From: Phoronis ovalis
Taxonomy: Eukaryota > Phoronida > Phoronidae
DNA: 20,266 bases
NCBI GenBank assembly: GCA_028565635.1
Contig: JAOXYB010004679.1
Span: 1-20,266, forward strand
Direction: 5' to 3'
Below the pieces are notes generated by a model that saw only the letters and a list, made by a program, of their open reading frames with translations, was not told the origin of the DNA and did not search any database. The position numbers were made by a program, and so were the translations under genes. Shown piece after piece: positions 1 through 12,400 of the stretch (the first letter of the stretch is position 1; each line of letters starts with the position of its first letter).

Positions 1-53
1 ATGTGTGTGTGTGTGTGTGTGTGTGTTAGAAGACCACACTATCATTTCTGATA

Positions 54-107
<54 letters not shown>

Positions 108-140
108 TATAAGACCACGCTATCATTACTGATAACATTT
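1..140. repeat. TG/TA microsatellites with duplicated spacer
   Basis: A (TG)n run at 2-26, (TA)n then (TG)n at about 51-101. The spacer reading roughly 'GTTAKAAGACCACRCTATCATT' followed by CTGATAA occurs twice (about 25-56 and 105-140), so the TG tract plus spacer form an approximately 80-bp tandem duplication. Confidence 0.85.
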
Positions 141-3100
141 ATTATTTGTTGTTTTATTTATTATGTCATTTTTCACTTGTTTTTACGTCACACACATTAC
201 TCTTCCATCCTGCTTTAGATCCTATTGTTATTTTATCCCAAAAGTGAAGTATATTATTAGCATACAAGTTTACGTTATATTATCAAAAGTAAGCTGACTT
301 GGATACAGTTGTTTACGTATTATTGTACATCACTCAGGGGCATATCCAAAGCCGTGCTAAATATTTGTCGGTATGGATATGGGTGGTCCGACATACAATA
401 TATTCAGAAGTTACTAAAAAAATAAGCTTGAAGTTTTAACTAAACAATTTCCTTTTTGAATGGTTTTTGTTAACACGTATAACAATATTAAATCATACTA
501 CACCTATTTTATTAAAACTATAATAAAATAATACTGTATAGTTAGGTGAGCAAGGAATTCGGTCAATTGCCTCAAACGCAATGAACATAAGCTTTTCTCA
601 CGTAAATGTAGCTAAGTACAACCTTTATTATGCATTTTGTTATTATGTATTAGCTAGTGACAGCAATTTATTTTGTTAATTTTAATTGTGAACGAGTTAG
701 TCGGCCGGTAAGCTTAACAACATATTAACCTAATATAAAATGGAAAAAAGCGCCCACAAAAATAGCAAGTCCGGGTGTGCATTTTGATACTGATGGGCGG
801 CTTTTCCGATTCTGTATGATTTTAAATTTCATAACTTTATTGCTTTGTTTTATTGATATTCTTGTAGCTTAGCTCTCCTCCATATATGGTTTGACTCTGC
901 ATGTAGCGCCGTGTTATTTTTTTTCGAATTTTCTATTTATACATATATTATTATGGATAGCTATTCCAAGGTGTTATCTTGGCCTAGACCCTATTATCGT
1001 GGCTACTCTAAATCGTGTATAAAAAGTACATTTTATCTATTTTACATTTTATTATTACTTAAAGCTTATATTTATTTATATCACAGCAGACTTCATTATT
1101 ATCATTAACTTCCTCACGACCCCGGGGATACACCTTAGAACCCTTGTGGTGTAAAGGCTGAACTGGTGTCGTAATCGTGAAGAAAGTAGCTACTGACCGT
1201 ACACTCCTTTGGATATTGACACCATTTATATTTTGTTTGACACTTACTTTATGTAGTGTTTACACAAAGAATATATGCCAAGTGTTATTCAAATTTACGA
1301 AGAAAAGCGCAGTATTTGATTGGTTAGGCCACAAACCTTAGTACAAACTCCGCCTTTTAATTTTTTGTGAAGGAATAAATCCGGTTAGCACACGCTTTCT
1401 CCGTCAGATATATTAATTGCTACCCGCTGTTTAATACTAGAAATAATTCGAAAAAAGGTAAGAGTATATATTAACTTAAAACCAAGATATATAAAACCCT
1501 AAGAGTTTAAGCTTAAACAAATACAATTTCTACCTATTGCTCTGGCACCTGGTTTATTTTACACTATGTTTTAACACCTCAAATACTTCCAGTATAGATT
1601 CGTAAACAACCTTATTACTAATCTTAAATTATCTTAATTGACTTTTTGATTAAATGGTGTTCCCGAGTCGCTTTTGTCCGTTCGAAGTCTATAAAGTAAT
1701 GTAAAAAAAAATTATTTTATATACGACATGTTTATTTATACAAAGATAATCTAACAGGCTATTAAGTTAAATCGAACATTCACTTGCCTGAACTACAGGC
1801 GTAACCTATCAAGCAAGTTTTGAAACTGAAACTGGGCGAAGAATATCTTCATATGTAGATCTACATAATAGCATCTTGAATTTTTAAAATTTTCTTTCAC
1901 TTAAAAGTTATGAATTTTCAAATTTAAAGCTCAAGATTTTACTTCTTTTGATCTGAGACACACTTTAGTAGACGCATGCGTATAGCTCATTTATGCAAAG
2001 TTTCAAGTTTGTAGATGAAAGGGATTTAACATTTAAAAATTTAAATTCAAGAAACACAATTTTCCCCAAAAATAACCTTTATTAGTCTATTTAACCTGAT
2101 GATTTATAAACTTTAGAGTATTAACTTTTTAAAATTGTAACTTTTATGTGTGTATCTCTTCATTTTAATTACTAAAACATAAGTTGAAATATAAGTATAT
2201 ACATCTCTTTGTAGCTAGAGACCATAATCAGTTCGCAACTTTGTGATACCTGCCATATATTTGTCAATAAATATATAATTATTTTGTTTTTTCCATTTGT
2301 TTTCAATTTTACCCTTGAGGCAGCTTTTGGACAACTTAAAAATATTTAGTAAATTGAAGCCTACTTTAAACATTGTTTAAGGCTTGATATGCTGATGTTA
2401 CAGTATTGCAGTAACACCATGTCTTTGGCTTTGTCTAAAAGTTGCTATCTTACCATATAATTTGATCTTTAGGGCAAATGTTGGACTGTTAAAAAAAACT
2501 GCTATTTCTACGGTTTTATTATTTAACTCTAATATATACATGTATACTGATTTGTTTTCAAATTTTGTTATTTTATCTATGTCTGCTAGTAAGTTTTACT
2601 TGCATTTGGGAAAAGTAGTTGTTGATTTTTAAGTAAATGAACTGAATGATTCTCTATTCATGTGTTTGTTTCTTTTCATCCAAGTATCATATATTAAATT
2701 AAAACTTTTTATTTAATATCTAGGATATCTTATGATATAAACATATTGCAGGAAAGTTTGCAAGTTTCCTCAAACATCAAATCAAATGCGCAGTTGGCAT
2801 ACTGTTCCAATAAACATGGTGCTAATTAATCTTACACTTTGATTTGAATTTTAGTGATGTAAATTTTGGACCATTCAAATAATAATTTTTATCATTGATA
2901 TACTAATTAGAAGTATTTAATGTTATATTATTATAAAGAGGTTATAATAGCTGTGTATTTTTAGTTATACTGTCAGTGTTAATTGCATTAATGAATAGTA
3001 CATAACTGATGTTTTTCAATAAACTGACTATCTCTCTTGTAGTTAGAAATTTATTGTATATTTTATCATGGGCTTTATTAAAGTTGAAATTCAACAGTAT

Positions 3101-4219
3101 GAAACTTTAAAATCTTAAAATGCTATTTGTATGATTATGCCTCTGTTTTATATTTGTGTAACAGCAAAGGCACATAGTTGGCTAATGTTATTTTGTAAAT
3201 AAACATATATTATATATCTCTATTTGTCTAAGTTTAGACCCTTGTATTTCAAAAATAAGTTTTGTTAAAAATTGAGTTTATACATGTATATGAGTTTAGA
3301 TCCCTATATATATAAACTTCTGTCCCTATGTGCAACAAGAGTCTAAGAGCACACAGAAGCTTCCAGAATAGTCATACAGGGGGAGCTATTTATATCTGTT
3401 AATAATATGCACTATTAATTTTAAAACAAGTTTTGACCTTTGCGTGCTTATAGTTTCAAAACAATGTATTTAGTACATAAGATATATAGTCTGTGTTAGA
3501 GACTATATATATATGTATACAATCTGTATTGCATTTATTTATTTGTGTATATATCAAACAGTCTTATATGACGTATGCTTACGCAGGACCTAAGCTAATG
3601 TAGCTATAATGTTTCATCACATGAAAATGTGGACTATTTCGTTACTGACTTCTAGCCATTTCCTTGAACGAAAATAAAACGATTAGCCTTGTAGCCATGT
3701 AAATCGCCAAGGAATCATGTGTGCTGGGACAATCGTATTTAAACTCGTTTGGGAGCGATTCGAAGCGTGGTGAATAACATGCATTTCTAGGCATTTAATG
3801 AAAGGGATTCTACCATTTTCGCTCGAAATCCTCTTAATACAAATATATTTAATTTATTTATCCATTATATTTGTTTGAGTTTAGGCTAGTTTCTAGCGGT
3901 ATACCGAGTCATGAAACCTAGTTTCCGGTCTGGAAACGCACGGAAATCCTTGTAATAATACCGGCTAGTTCAAAGACTGAGATTAATTAAGTTTCCACCT
4001 AATTTCTGTGAGTTTCTAGACAGTTTCTAACTTGTTTACCCCGCGCTTCCCGACACGAGAAACACTTTTACACAAGTGGTCCGTTTACAGTGTCGCACAG
4101 ATGTTTCTAGGGCTGTAACATTTGTGTTGCAAGCTCTAGACACGTAAAGAAACAAATGGAAACGTTAAATATCCAGAACATTTCCTGCAGTTTCTACTCG
4201 ATAAACAGAGCTTTTCACC
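141..4219. other. AT-rich DNA, no gene supported
   Basis: Stop codons are dense in all frames, and the longest open stretch (911-1108) is low-complexity and has no family resemblance. T-rich, 3'-UTR-like sequence occupies roughly 2280-3210, with an AATAAA at 3198-3203. A short hairpin (11-bp stem, 7-nt loop) is at 3482-3510 and a 16-bp palindrome at 1852-1867. It could be intergenic, an intron, or contain the untranslated first exon of the GBP-like gene; the sequence does not decide. Confidence 0.5.
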
Positions 4220-4590
4220 CAGTGAAATGACCTTGAGAAATTGGTCAAATGTCGATCCGAATCTTTGACATTGTTTTGGGCGTACTATTTTCTGTGTCTG
4301 ATAATAACTGCTTCAATTATTATCCTATCAGCTCCATATTTGTTACGGGATAAATACAGGTCAACATGCAGGTCAGTTGTAATTTTGACCAAGATGACTT
4401 TCAGAATGACCAACTGGTGGCCATGTTTGTTCCCAAGAGGGCACGTCAGGTTCCGAACATACCAAAATGACCCAGATATTCAAAGGTGCATTCACGAAGA
4501 GCAAAAGGTGGTTGGGTATGTTAGGCTTGGTAGCATTTTAGAATGACATTGAAAAGTGTGTCAAATGATGATCCAAATCTTCAACATTTA
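4220..4590 (+). repeat. Isolated copy of the satellite-like long unit
   Basis: It contains the same ordered landmarks as the arrays beyond 11 kb: TGACCTTGAGAAATTGGTCA (4228-4247), TTTGACATT, AATAACTGCTTCA, CAGCTCCATATTTG, AAATACAGGTCA, a diverged core TGACCAACTGGTGGCCA (4407-4423), TTGTTCCCAAGAGGGCACGT, and a second CATTGAAAAG..GTCAAATG near 4550. The 101-codon open stretch across it (4241-4546) is a by-product of the repeat. Confidence 0.75.
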
Positions 4591-5652
4591 TTGTATACGG
4601 TACTGTGCTTTACATAGTATGTAATACTTAAATAAACTACTTCAAAACGTGGCTACCCACCAAGGCTACAAAATTAAATCACGCACATAACCTAGAACAA
4701 TCTAATTCTAGGGATAAAATGAGCGTTTAAAACTGCAAATGTCTTGTTAATGTTTTCGATACAATTTCTGGTGTTACAGTAATTGATAAATTATCGAGAC
4801 ACGAACTCACTTCCTTTAATTCCAATCTTTATATCTCGCCTTCTGGTTCTCTCGTATATATACTTTTGAAATATTCGGACAGTATGTTACATTTTTCTTT
4901 ATCACTTGTAGAAATCCTTTTTTTGTCCGGAAACCTCATCAGTATAGAGTAGGGGTGTGGCACCAGTTTTAACGTTAGCCTTTGAATTTATGTACTTCCA
5001 AAATTGTTTTTGGTTCCTTTTAGCTTATATGACAACTTCATGTTCGGTACTGAATTTATTTACTTTTATCATAAGTGCGAATTGTTAATAATGAATGATA
5101 TTCAGTTATTTACGTACGGGCTATTATATTGAAGTTAATAGGCAGTTTCGAGTCCATTATGGAGATACAACAGGTCGAGACCAATAGAAATGGTATATTG
5201 AGGAGAGAGTAGGTTTTATCATTCTTGCCCCTGCTTACTAAATATAGTGGTTTTTAATAAATTAGAATGAATATGATATTCTTCTTAAGGGTCAATTTTG
5301 GGGGATAGTGGACATTCCCAAAAGAATCGGACTACATCGTCTCAATTTTGTGTATTTACCATACAGACATTTATAGTCCTAATACGTGTGTTTAGCACAC
5401 ACATTGAAGGGCTAGTACGGACTTTAAGAAATTATATGTATTAATATATTAGAAAAGAAGCCAGTGCGAAATAATAATAATAATATCAGTGCAGTCATCA
5501 ATATATATCCTATAGTAGTAAGTTCGTCTTCTACCATAATTACTACATAGTGTGTTCGGCTTGAGCCAGGTTATGTTGAGCTAAATTGAGTGACTAGAAC
5601 CACATCAGAAGAGTGTATTTAACTAAAACATGTCTCTTGCTAATGTTACAAC
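4591..5652. other. Non-coding spacer, nothing recognised
   Basis: AT-rich sequence with stops in every frame. A short ATA run lies near 5470. No coding, RNA or repeat family is recognised. Confidence 0.45.
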
Positions 5653-5865
5653 CATGTAAGATATAAAAATAACGTTATACAAGAGTCGTTTACAAAACAA
5701 TATAGATATCCTGTTAACATGTCTCTGAGTAACCTCTTGTATTGAACCCAATATCAAAGCATTAAAGTGGGTTCAATACAAGAGGTTACTCAGAGACATG
5801 TTAACAGGATATCTATATTGTTTTGTAAACGACTCTTCTATAACGTTATTTTTATATCTTACATG
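5653..5865. repeat. Long hairpin 1 (98-bp arms, 17-nt loop)
   Basis: The left arm 5653-5750 and right arm 5768-5865 are reverse complements over about 98 bp. I see a single internal mismatch (C at 5680 against the mirror-position G, next to the AAGAGTC motif). The loop is 5751-5767. The right end abuts hairpin 2. No coding content, no obvious target-site duplication. Confidence 0.93.
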
Positions 5866-5997
5866 TTATTATATAATGTATTCTCCTCTCTTCAGATCAG
5901 CAGTAAGCTAAATATGGTCCACTTCATTGTTTCTTGAAGTGGACCATATTTAGCTTACTGCTGATCTGAAGAGAGGAGAATACATTATATAATAACA
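5864..5997. repeat. Long hairpin 2 (63-bp arms, 8-nt loop)
   Basis: The left arm 5864-5926 and right arm 5935-5997 are perfect reverse complements as read by eye; the loop is TTGTTTCT (5927-5934). It begins where hairpin 1 ends, overlapping by two bases. Its sequence is unrelated to hairpin 1. Confidence 0.93.
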
Positions 5998-7480
5998 CAG
6001 ACATGTTGTTGCAGTAGAATACTGTATATTATATTCTGCAAATAGTCACACTTTGAATTCAGCTATACATGCTGTGTCTAATACAATGCCAGAAAACTGA
6101 TGCAGTTCCACTTGTTAAAAGGTCTAGATGGGCTAATATGTGGCTAGCTAACAACATGTTTGAATCTTTGAACAGTTTACGTAGCAATTAAACATAAAAA
6201 GTAAAACTATGTATGCACCTTATGAGCTGGGCATACATGAGCTATCCCTAGAACCCTATTTAAAAGATGTATTTAAATTGTCATCTGTAACTGCTTTATA
6301 TACAACACATGTATTGTTTGCCACTGATCAAAATTATAAGAGAAAATTATTCATTAATAGACTCTTTTGCATGTCCTTAAAAGCAGCACTGACGGACCTT
6401 TTCGATCCCAGGAATCTCAGTTGAAACAATGCGCATTTTCTAAAACCTGACTTTAGAAACGCATTTAGGTTTGAAATGTACTCAAAGTATTCATGTACGA
6501 ATGTCAGTTCCATGCATTTGACTGGCGAGTTCCTGGCCACGGCACAGGAATATAAAAACACGACATATAACTGCCCCCTTGTTCCAGCTTCTGAAGTACA
6601 CAGCGTTCCCCCTACATAACTTATACTCAAAATAAATGCTGTTATTATTCATTCTGGGATTATTATAAAGGATTATTATAACAATTAAGTGCGAACATGA
6701 ACATTTTCTTTTTGAGTTTAAGATATTTACATATGGGCAATGACAAAGAATTTATACATTTTATGAATTTCTAATTGATATATATATATATATGTGTGTG
6801 TGTGTAATCTGTGTGTGTGTGTCTCTTTAGGAAACAGAACATTTGTTTTTCTATATTTATTAACCATCTTTCAACTTGAGTATTTCAATAGTTTAAAAGT
6901 ACATGCAGCAATTTTGTGTAATTTTATTCAGAGACATTTTGTATTTGAAGCAAATCCCCAGCTATATGCAAACATAATAAATAAACATGAATTCAGATTG
7001 CCCAAGCACATTTTCGAGTTCACCGGAAATTACCGAATTCGTTTTTGGTGTTTCTAGACCAAACTAAAAGTTAATTTCGAAACTCTACTTGTGCATTTTG
7101 TTCATATTTATATGACGAACATATTGAGCATAAAAGCTTAAAACACAATTGAGGAATGGTTTGATTTTTAAGAAATCCCATTCAACTGTACGGGGATAGA
7201 TATTGATTACAGTCCCTGAGGGAAAATGTTAATACTATTGAATGTTCCCTTGGTCAGTTGGGCAAGATGCATGTTTGTGGCAAAAAACGATATGATTTTA
7301 TGAAAATTACATTCCATTAATATGCCAATATCTGCTAAGTAGATTTTCAAAATTCATATTCTTATGAGTTTCTCTTACTGGTGTTTACCATTTTCATATT
7401 TTTGCCCAATTGATTTCCCGAATAGTTGATATTGTTTTTAAGATGTATTCAAATTCTTGACTTGTATTTATTCCTTTATT
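5998..7480. other. Non-coding sequence upstream of the GBP-like gene
   Basis: Short open stretches at 6209-6424 (+), 6334-6630 (-) and 6794-7057 (+) have no recognisable domain and overlap low-complexity sequence. A TA/TG microsatellite lies at about 6779-6822. This interval is the likeliest place for the promoter and untranslated exon, but no specific element is supported. Confidence 0.4.
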
Positions 7481-7516
7481 ATTTTCTAGTTATACGTATT
7501 AAGAAACTAAGCAGCT
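7481..7516 (+). promoter_or_regulatory. 5' UTR splice acceptor and start context of the GBP-like gene
   Basis: A T-rich tract ending in TTTTCTAG (AG at 7488-7489) is followed by 27 bases and then GCAGCTATGG. TAA at 7508-7510 is in frame with the ATG at 7517, so translation cannot begin further upstream in this exon. I infer at least one untranslated exon, and therefore the promoter, upstream; neither could be located. Confidence 0.5.
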
Positions 7517-7953
7517 ATGGTTAATTTGGTTATGGATAAACCAATACAACTTGTGTCCGTTAATCAATCAAAAGGCAAGTTAGTCTTAGTCCCAGATGCC
7601 TTTGAGCGTTTGCAAAGGCTAAAGGAATCTAAAAAGAATACAACTGTCATCGGCATCTTCGGTAAGTACCGAGGAGGCAAGTCATTTCTTGCGAATGAAA
7701 TTGCTCAAAGAAAAGCAGGATTTCGTGTTGAAGGATCTGTGGATGCAATAACCCAGGGGATTTGGATGTGGTTAGTGAAGCATCCAAGACGTGAAGATGA
7801 ATACATGCTTTTGTTGGATTCGGAAGGCCTAGATGACTCTGGTGGTGATGATGACAGATCCGCCAAAATTGTCATGATGCTGATCATGTTGAGTGACAAT
7901 TTGCTGTATAACGTGAACAGTGTGCTCGATAATGCTGTCATTAGTTTTATAAA
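7517..7953 (+). CDS. GBP-like exon 1: start codon, P-loop, switches I and II
   Basis: First coding exon, residues 1-145 plus two bases of codon 146. It holds most GTP-binding motifs: GKYRGGKS (49-56), T79, and LLLDSEG (98-104), followed by an acidic loop SGGDDD (108-113) and LSDNLLYN, matching the GBP 'LSSTFVYN' segment. The donor is read as GT at 7954-7955 (A|GTATCC). Without splicing the frame would run only eight codons further and stop at 7979-7981. The two leftover bases AA join the first base of exon 2 (C) to make Asn146. The exon end falls inside the helix that in hGBP1 reads DQLYYVTELT, and the sequence on both sides of the junction aligns with it. Confidence 0.88.
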
Positions 7954-9399
7954 GTATCCTTATATATTTTTTGTTGCCTAATTGATAGCTGAAAGCTATT
8001 AGCATTAGGCGGCACTGCTGAGGGGCAGTGTAGAAAAATAGTCTCTAGGTCTAGAATATTTATTATGATAGGAGACAAAGATTTCTTAAACAAGAAGTCA
8101 CAAAGTACAAAACACTAATCGATTACAGTAACCTTGACCTAAATATACAGAAAAATTGATCAGAGGCGTAAGAACATTTTTGCCAAATCCAATCTGAGTA
8201 ACTCCATTCCTTAGTGTTTTTGTTACATTCCTTCAATTTAACAAGAACGAAATAATTACGTCATTAAACTTTGCCAACCAAGATAAGCCTTTCTCTCTGC
8301 GTGATCTACTGTCGCCTGTCACGTCTACCCTATCATTGTGACTCATTCGGAATAGGTATCGCCGGGTAGCTTTCCTTTTGCTTTTCGAGATAATAAAGAA
8401 AAATTGACTATGGTTAAGCCCAGAAGTTAGTTGAGGAGGTACGGAACACTAACGGATGAATTTATTCCGACTGGTCCCCGTACATATAGTGGGTGGGATT
8501 TTAGTCGACGGCTATGTTGTCTGCCTCTCTTATATAACACTTTTTAGTCTCGCCATGTTAGCTTAATATGTTTTTATCTGATCAGTTTTGTATTCATTGT
8601 CTCGCAATAACTTGTTAAGTTTTCATCCGTTCATAATAGTTACAGGGTAAATACAAAAGGAAAAGTTTGTAACATATTTAGTCATTATTCCGCTTTCATT
8701 CATCTGTTATTCAGTTCATGCCAGAATACATCGTTGGTATAACTGTTAATATTGGCACGTGCAATGCATTTTTGATAGCATATTATTTTGACTAACATTT
8801 GTTAATATTTGTGCTCGTTTGTGTATGTCATATATTATGGATGTATCCTGTTTTTCTTTCATTTCAAATGATGTTAGCACGCAAATAATATATATTTACA
8901 TGTATCCTTAACACCTGCCAGCCTTGTTGGGAAATATGCAAGGGACAACATCAAGGAATTGCAAGGTATATTCCCCAAAATAGATTTTGTAATTCGGAAT
9001 TTTACACTGAGAATGGAATGTAGCTGCGAAGAGTATCTTGAGAATTATCTGAAGAAGAATGAAGAAGGGGAAATTCTGAAACAACTTTTTCAGAAGCGGC
9101 AGCTCCACACCGTTTGTACGCCTCATTTGTCAGACACATCTGAAATAGATATGGATCAAAAGGAAAATTTGAAATTCAAAAGCGAAATTAGAAGGCTTCG
9201 TGAGGTCATCTATAAGTCTGAACCAAAGGTTAAGAACAACGGTAAGTGCTTCGTAAATAAAACCATTAAACATTTTGAATTACAAATTCCTTCATCCAAT
9301 ATTAATGTTTTTGCGGAACACATTTGATACAATATACTTAATAGAATTCGAGATACAGTTATGTAGATCTATCTATCTAAGTATCTATATCTATATATC

Positions 9400-9441
<42 letters not shown>

Positions 9442-12400
9442 TGTGCGTGTGTGTAAACAGTAAAATAGATATATTTATATATTATATTATATCACATGTC
9501 AATACATTATGCATGGCTAGGAGAGCAAAACTACTAAGTACATGCAACTTAAGGTCACTGTAACATATCAAACAACATTCCATAATTTTTGACCTCACAA
9601 TGACCAAATTACCCTAGATGACATTTAAAAAGACAAAACTATCAGTTTTGGAAGTTCCACGTAATTTTAAAATTTTAACCTTTTGACCTCAATGTCAACT
9701 CATCCCACCTGGGATATTTACATGTCAAACCACAAGCCTGTAATAATCACCTATTCTGTAAGATTTGTGGAAAATATCTGACCTATTGACCTCAAGTTGA
9801 CCATTGACTGCATTTTTATTTTTCCCCTTCGAACTGAGTCCAAACCACAAGTTTGGCATCTGAAGCTTAAAGTGTTTCGGAGGTATGAAGGTTTGGAAAC
9901 TATAAAAAGATACAATTCCGATAGGTTGCACCTGCTGTACATCCTAAATATAGATGCTAACTGTAGAATATAGATGCTGACCAAGGTCTCAGTGAATTGC
10001 TTATTAAGGATTTATTAAGTAGATTTTAACCATTTACTTGCTTAAATCATAGTTCTTAGCATACCGTATATTTAAGCAGTTTCGTGTAGCAGTTGGCTAA
10101 GTGCTTATCTACGCTAAAAAGTATCTAATTCGTACATTAAACAAATTATTTTTTTGGGGTGTGTATGAATTTTGTAAAAATATTTCTAAAAAAACAAGTT
10201 TTCAAATATGGAAACCTTCAATAATTGTAGAGGTGTACAAATTTAGGGAAATGAGCCATACATTATCTTTCAATAACAACCATCTAGTCTGGTTCATCTC
10301 ATAAGCTGTGCATCTCGCATATTGTATAAAACTCGCAAAAACACTCTGAAGTTTTAATTCTGATTAACAGTTAAGTTTGACTGTATTTATTAAAAGTAAA
10401 CTTATTCAAATCATTATCCTGATTGTTATTAGTCAAATAAAAAGTATGAAAAGATATATAAATGTACAATGTATATTTGTATGTAATAGTTTGCGATTCT
10501 GTTTCAGATTTGGTGTTCCTGATACAAATTTTAATTCATCTCTTTGATCAAGATGAAATGCCAAGTTTTAAAATAACGTGGGAAATGTTGACACAGTGTC
10601 AGCTTTATGAATGGAATGAAAGAGCTACTGAAGTAATTAATCTGAAAATGAAACTATAGTTAATGGAATATAAAGTTTGATTAGCAATTGCTCTGCATTC
10701 CTCAATCAGTATGCAAACTCCCTGTTTTGCTAATCTCATATATACACTTACATGTAATGCAGGCCCACCAACTTGAAAAAACGGAATAATCTGCTAAAAC
10801 ATTAATTTAGTCAAGGATACACCTACCTACCAGGTTTTAATGCCGTTCAAAGTTATCGCCTGTAGGGAACACAAATCGCTGAACTGTGCGGGACTATTGG
10901 GGGCCACTTTTCTCTCGCTTCGGGGGCAGAAACATGTCCGTACCTTCAAATGTATGAATAAACTTGGAAATATGTTGGATAGGAAACATAGCTAACAACG
11001 TTTTCCTTCATAACGCATTCTTATATTTATCAAAGAACCTCTGTTCTGAGAAATATACTGTGGAACGTGTGGTAACTCGGTTCAAAGGAGATTGGAACGT
11101 GTAATAAGAAAAACAAGTCAATCTATTTTAATCCCAATTACTATGTAGTAGTGAAAGGGTATATAGCCGTACTGTATGCGGCGTCGTCGGTGTAAGTAAC
11201 CTTTTTGTGTTGCTATAACGGCTTCAGCTTTCGTCAGATCATCTTCGTATTTGGCAAAGGGTAAGTACAGGTCAAAGCACATGTCGAATATAAATTTGAC
11301 CTCGATTACTTCCAAGATGGCCGATTGGCGGTCATGTTTGTACCCTAAGAGTGCATCTTACGTTGCGACCATTTCGGGAAAGACGAAGCGTTGACTTGAC
11401 GATTCGAAGGTAGATTCACATAGGCCATGGCTGGGTGGGCGTAATAGGCCAGGTGACATTTCAAAATGTCCTTGAAAAGTAGGTCAAATATCGATACGAA
11501 TCTTTGACAATTTTTGTTGCGCGTAACACTTTCTTTGTCGCGCATTAACTGCTTCAGTTTTTATCCGATCAACTTTATGTTTGGTACAGTTTAAATACAG
11601 GTCAAAATGCAGACTGTCTATAATTTCCATTGGGATCACTTTCAAGATGGCCGACTGGCGGCCATGTTTTCCCCCCGATAGTGCATGTTACGGTGAGCCC
11701 CTTTCGGGAAAGACGAAGCGTTGACTGGACGATTCGAAGGTGGATTTACGAAGGCCATGGGTTGATGGGCGTAATAGCTCAGGTGACATTTCAAAATTAC
11801 CTTGAAAAGTAGGTCAAATGTCGACACCAATATTTGACAATTTCTGTTGCGCGTAACACTTTTTTGTCGCGCAATAACTGCTTCAGTTTTTATTCGATCA
11901 ACTTTATGTTTAGTACAGCATAAATACAGGCCAATATGCAGATTGTCTATAATTTCGACATGGATCACTTTCAAGATGGCCGACTGGTGGCCATGTTTGT
12001 TCCCGAGATGTTAGCTCGCAATAATAGCTTGTTTTTGTCGGATCATCTTCATATTTGGTACATTAAATACTGGTCAAAGTACACCTAGGATATAAGTTTG
12101 ACCCTGATTACTTCCAACATGGCCGACTGGCGGCCCTGTTTGTACTTGAGGGTGCACGTTACGTTGAGCCCATTTTGGTAAAACCGAAGCGATGACGAAG
12201 TGCTTCGGTTTTTATCTGATCAGTTTTATACTTGGTACGCCATTTCGGGACAGACAAAGCAAAGCCACAATGTTTCCTTTTAAACCAAAAATTTGAAATG
12301 TTCCCCCTATTATCAACCTCAAAAGTCTTATATATACAAAGATGGCTTTATAACTAAAGAAACTACATCATATGATGAGCATCTGTCTGCACCAGCTTGA

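Larger units (their letters stand above)
9242..10507 (+). other. GBP-like intron 2 (1266 bp)
   Basis: Bounded by GTAAGT and TTTCAG. It holds an (ATCT)n/(TG)n microsatellite and a TTGACCTCA-rich element, annotated separately. The open stretches at 10101-10304 (+) and 9725-9984 (-) have no family resemblance. Confidence 0.85.

Noticed and set aside
911-1108. 65-codon open frame on the + strand
   Set aside because: Tyr/Leu/Phe-rich by AT bias, no family resemblance; expected by chance in AT-rich DNA.
4241-4546. 101-codon open frame on the + strand
   Set aside because: Lies wholly in the isolated repeat copy; the same kind of translated phrase appears from repeat units at 13770-14003 and 14117-14380.
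5653-5997. Single microRNA-type precursor hairpin
   Set aside because: Arms of 98 and 63 bp with almost no mismatches are much longer and more perfect than animal microRNA precursors; an siRNA-type long hairpin remains possible.
6209-6424. 71-codon open frame on the + strand
   Set aside because: No recognisable domain, overlapped by an equally long minus-strand frame, no splice or initiation evidence.
9725-9984. Minus-strand frames in intron 2
   Set aside because: Overlapping frames of similar length without domains, in the TTGACCTCA-rich non-coding element.
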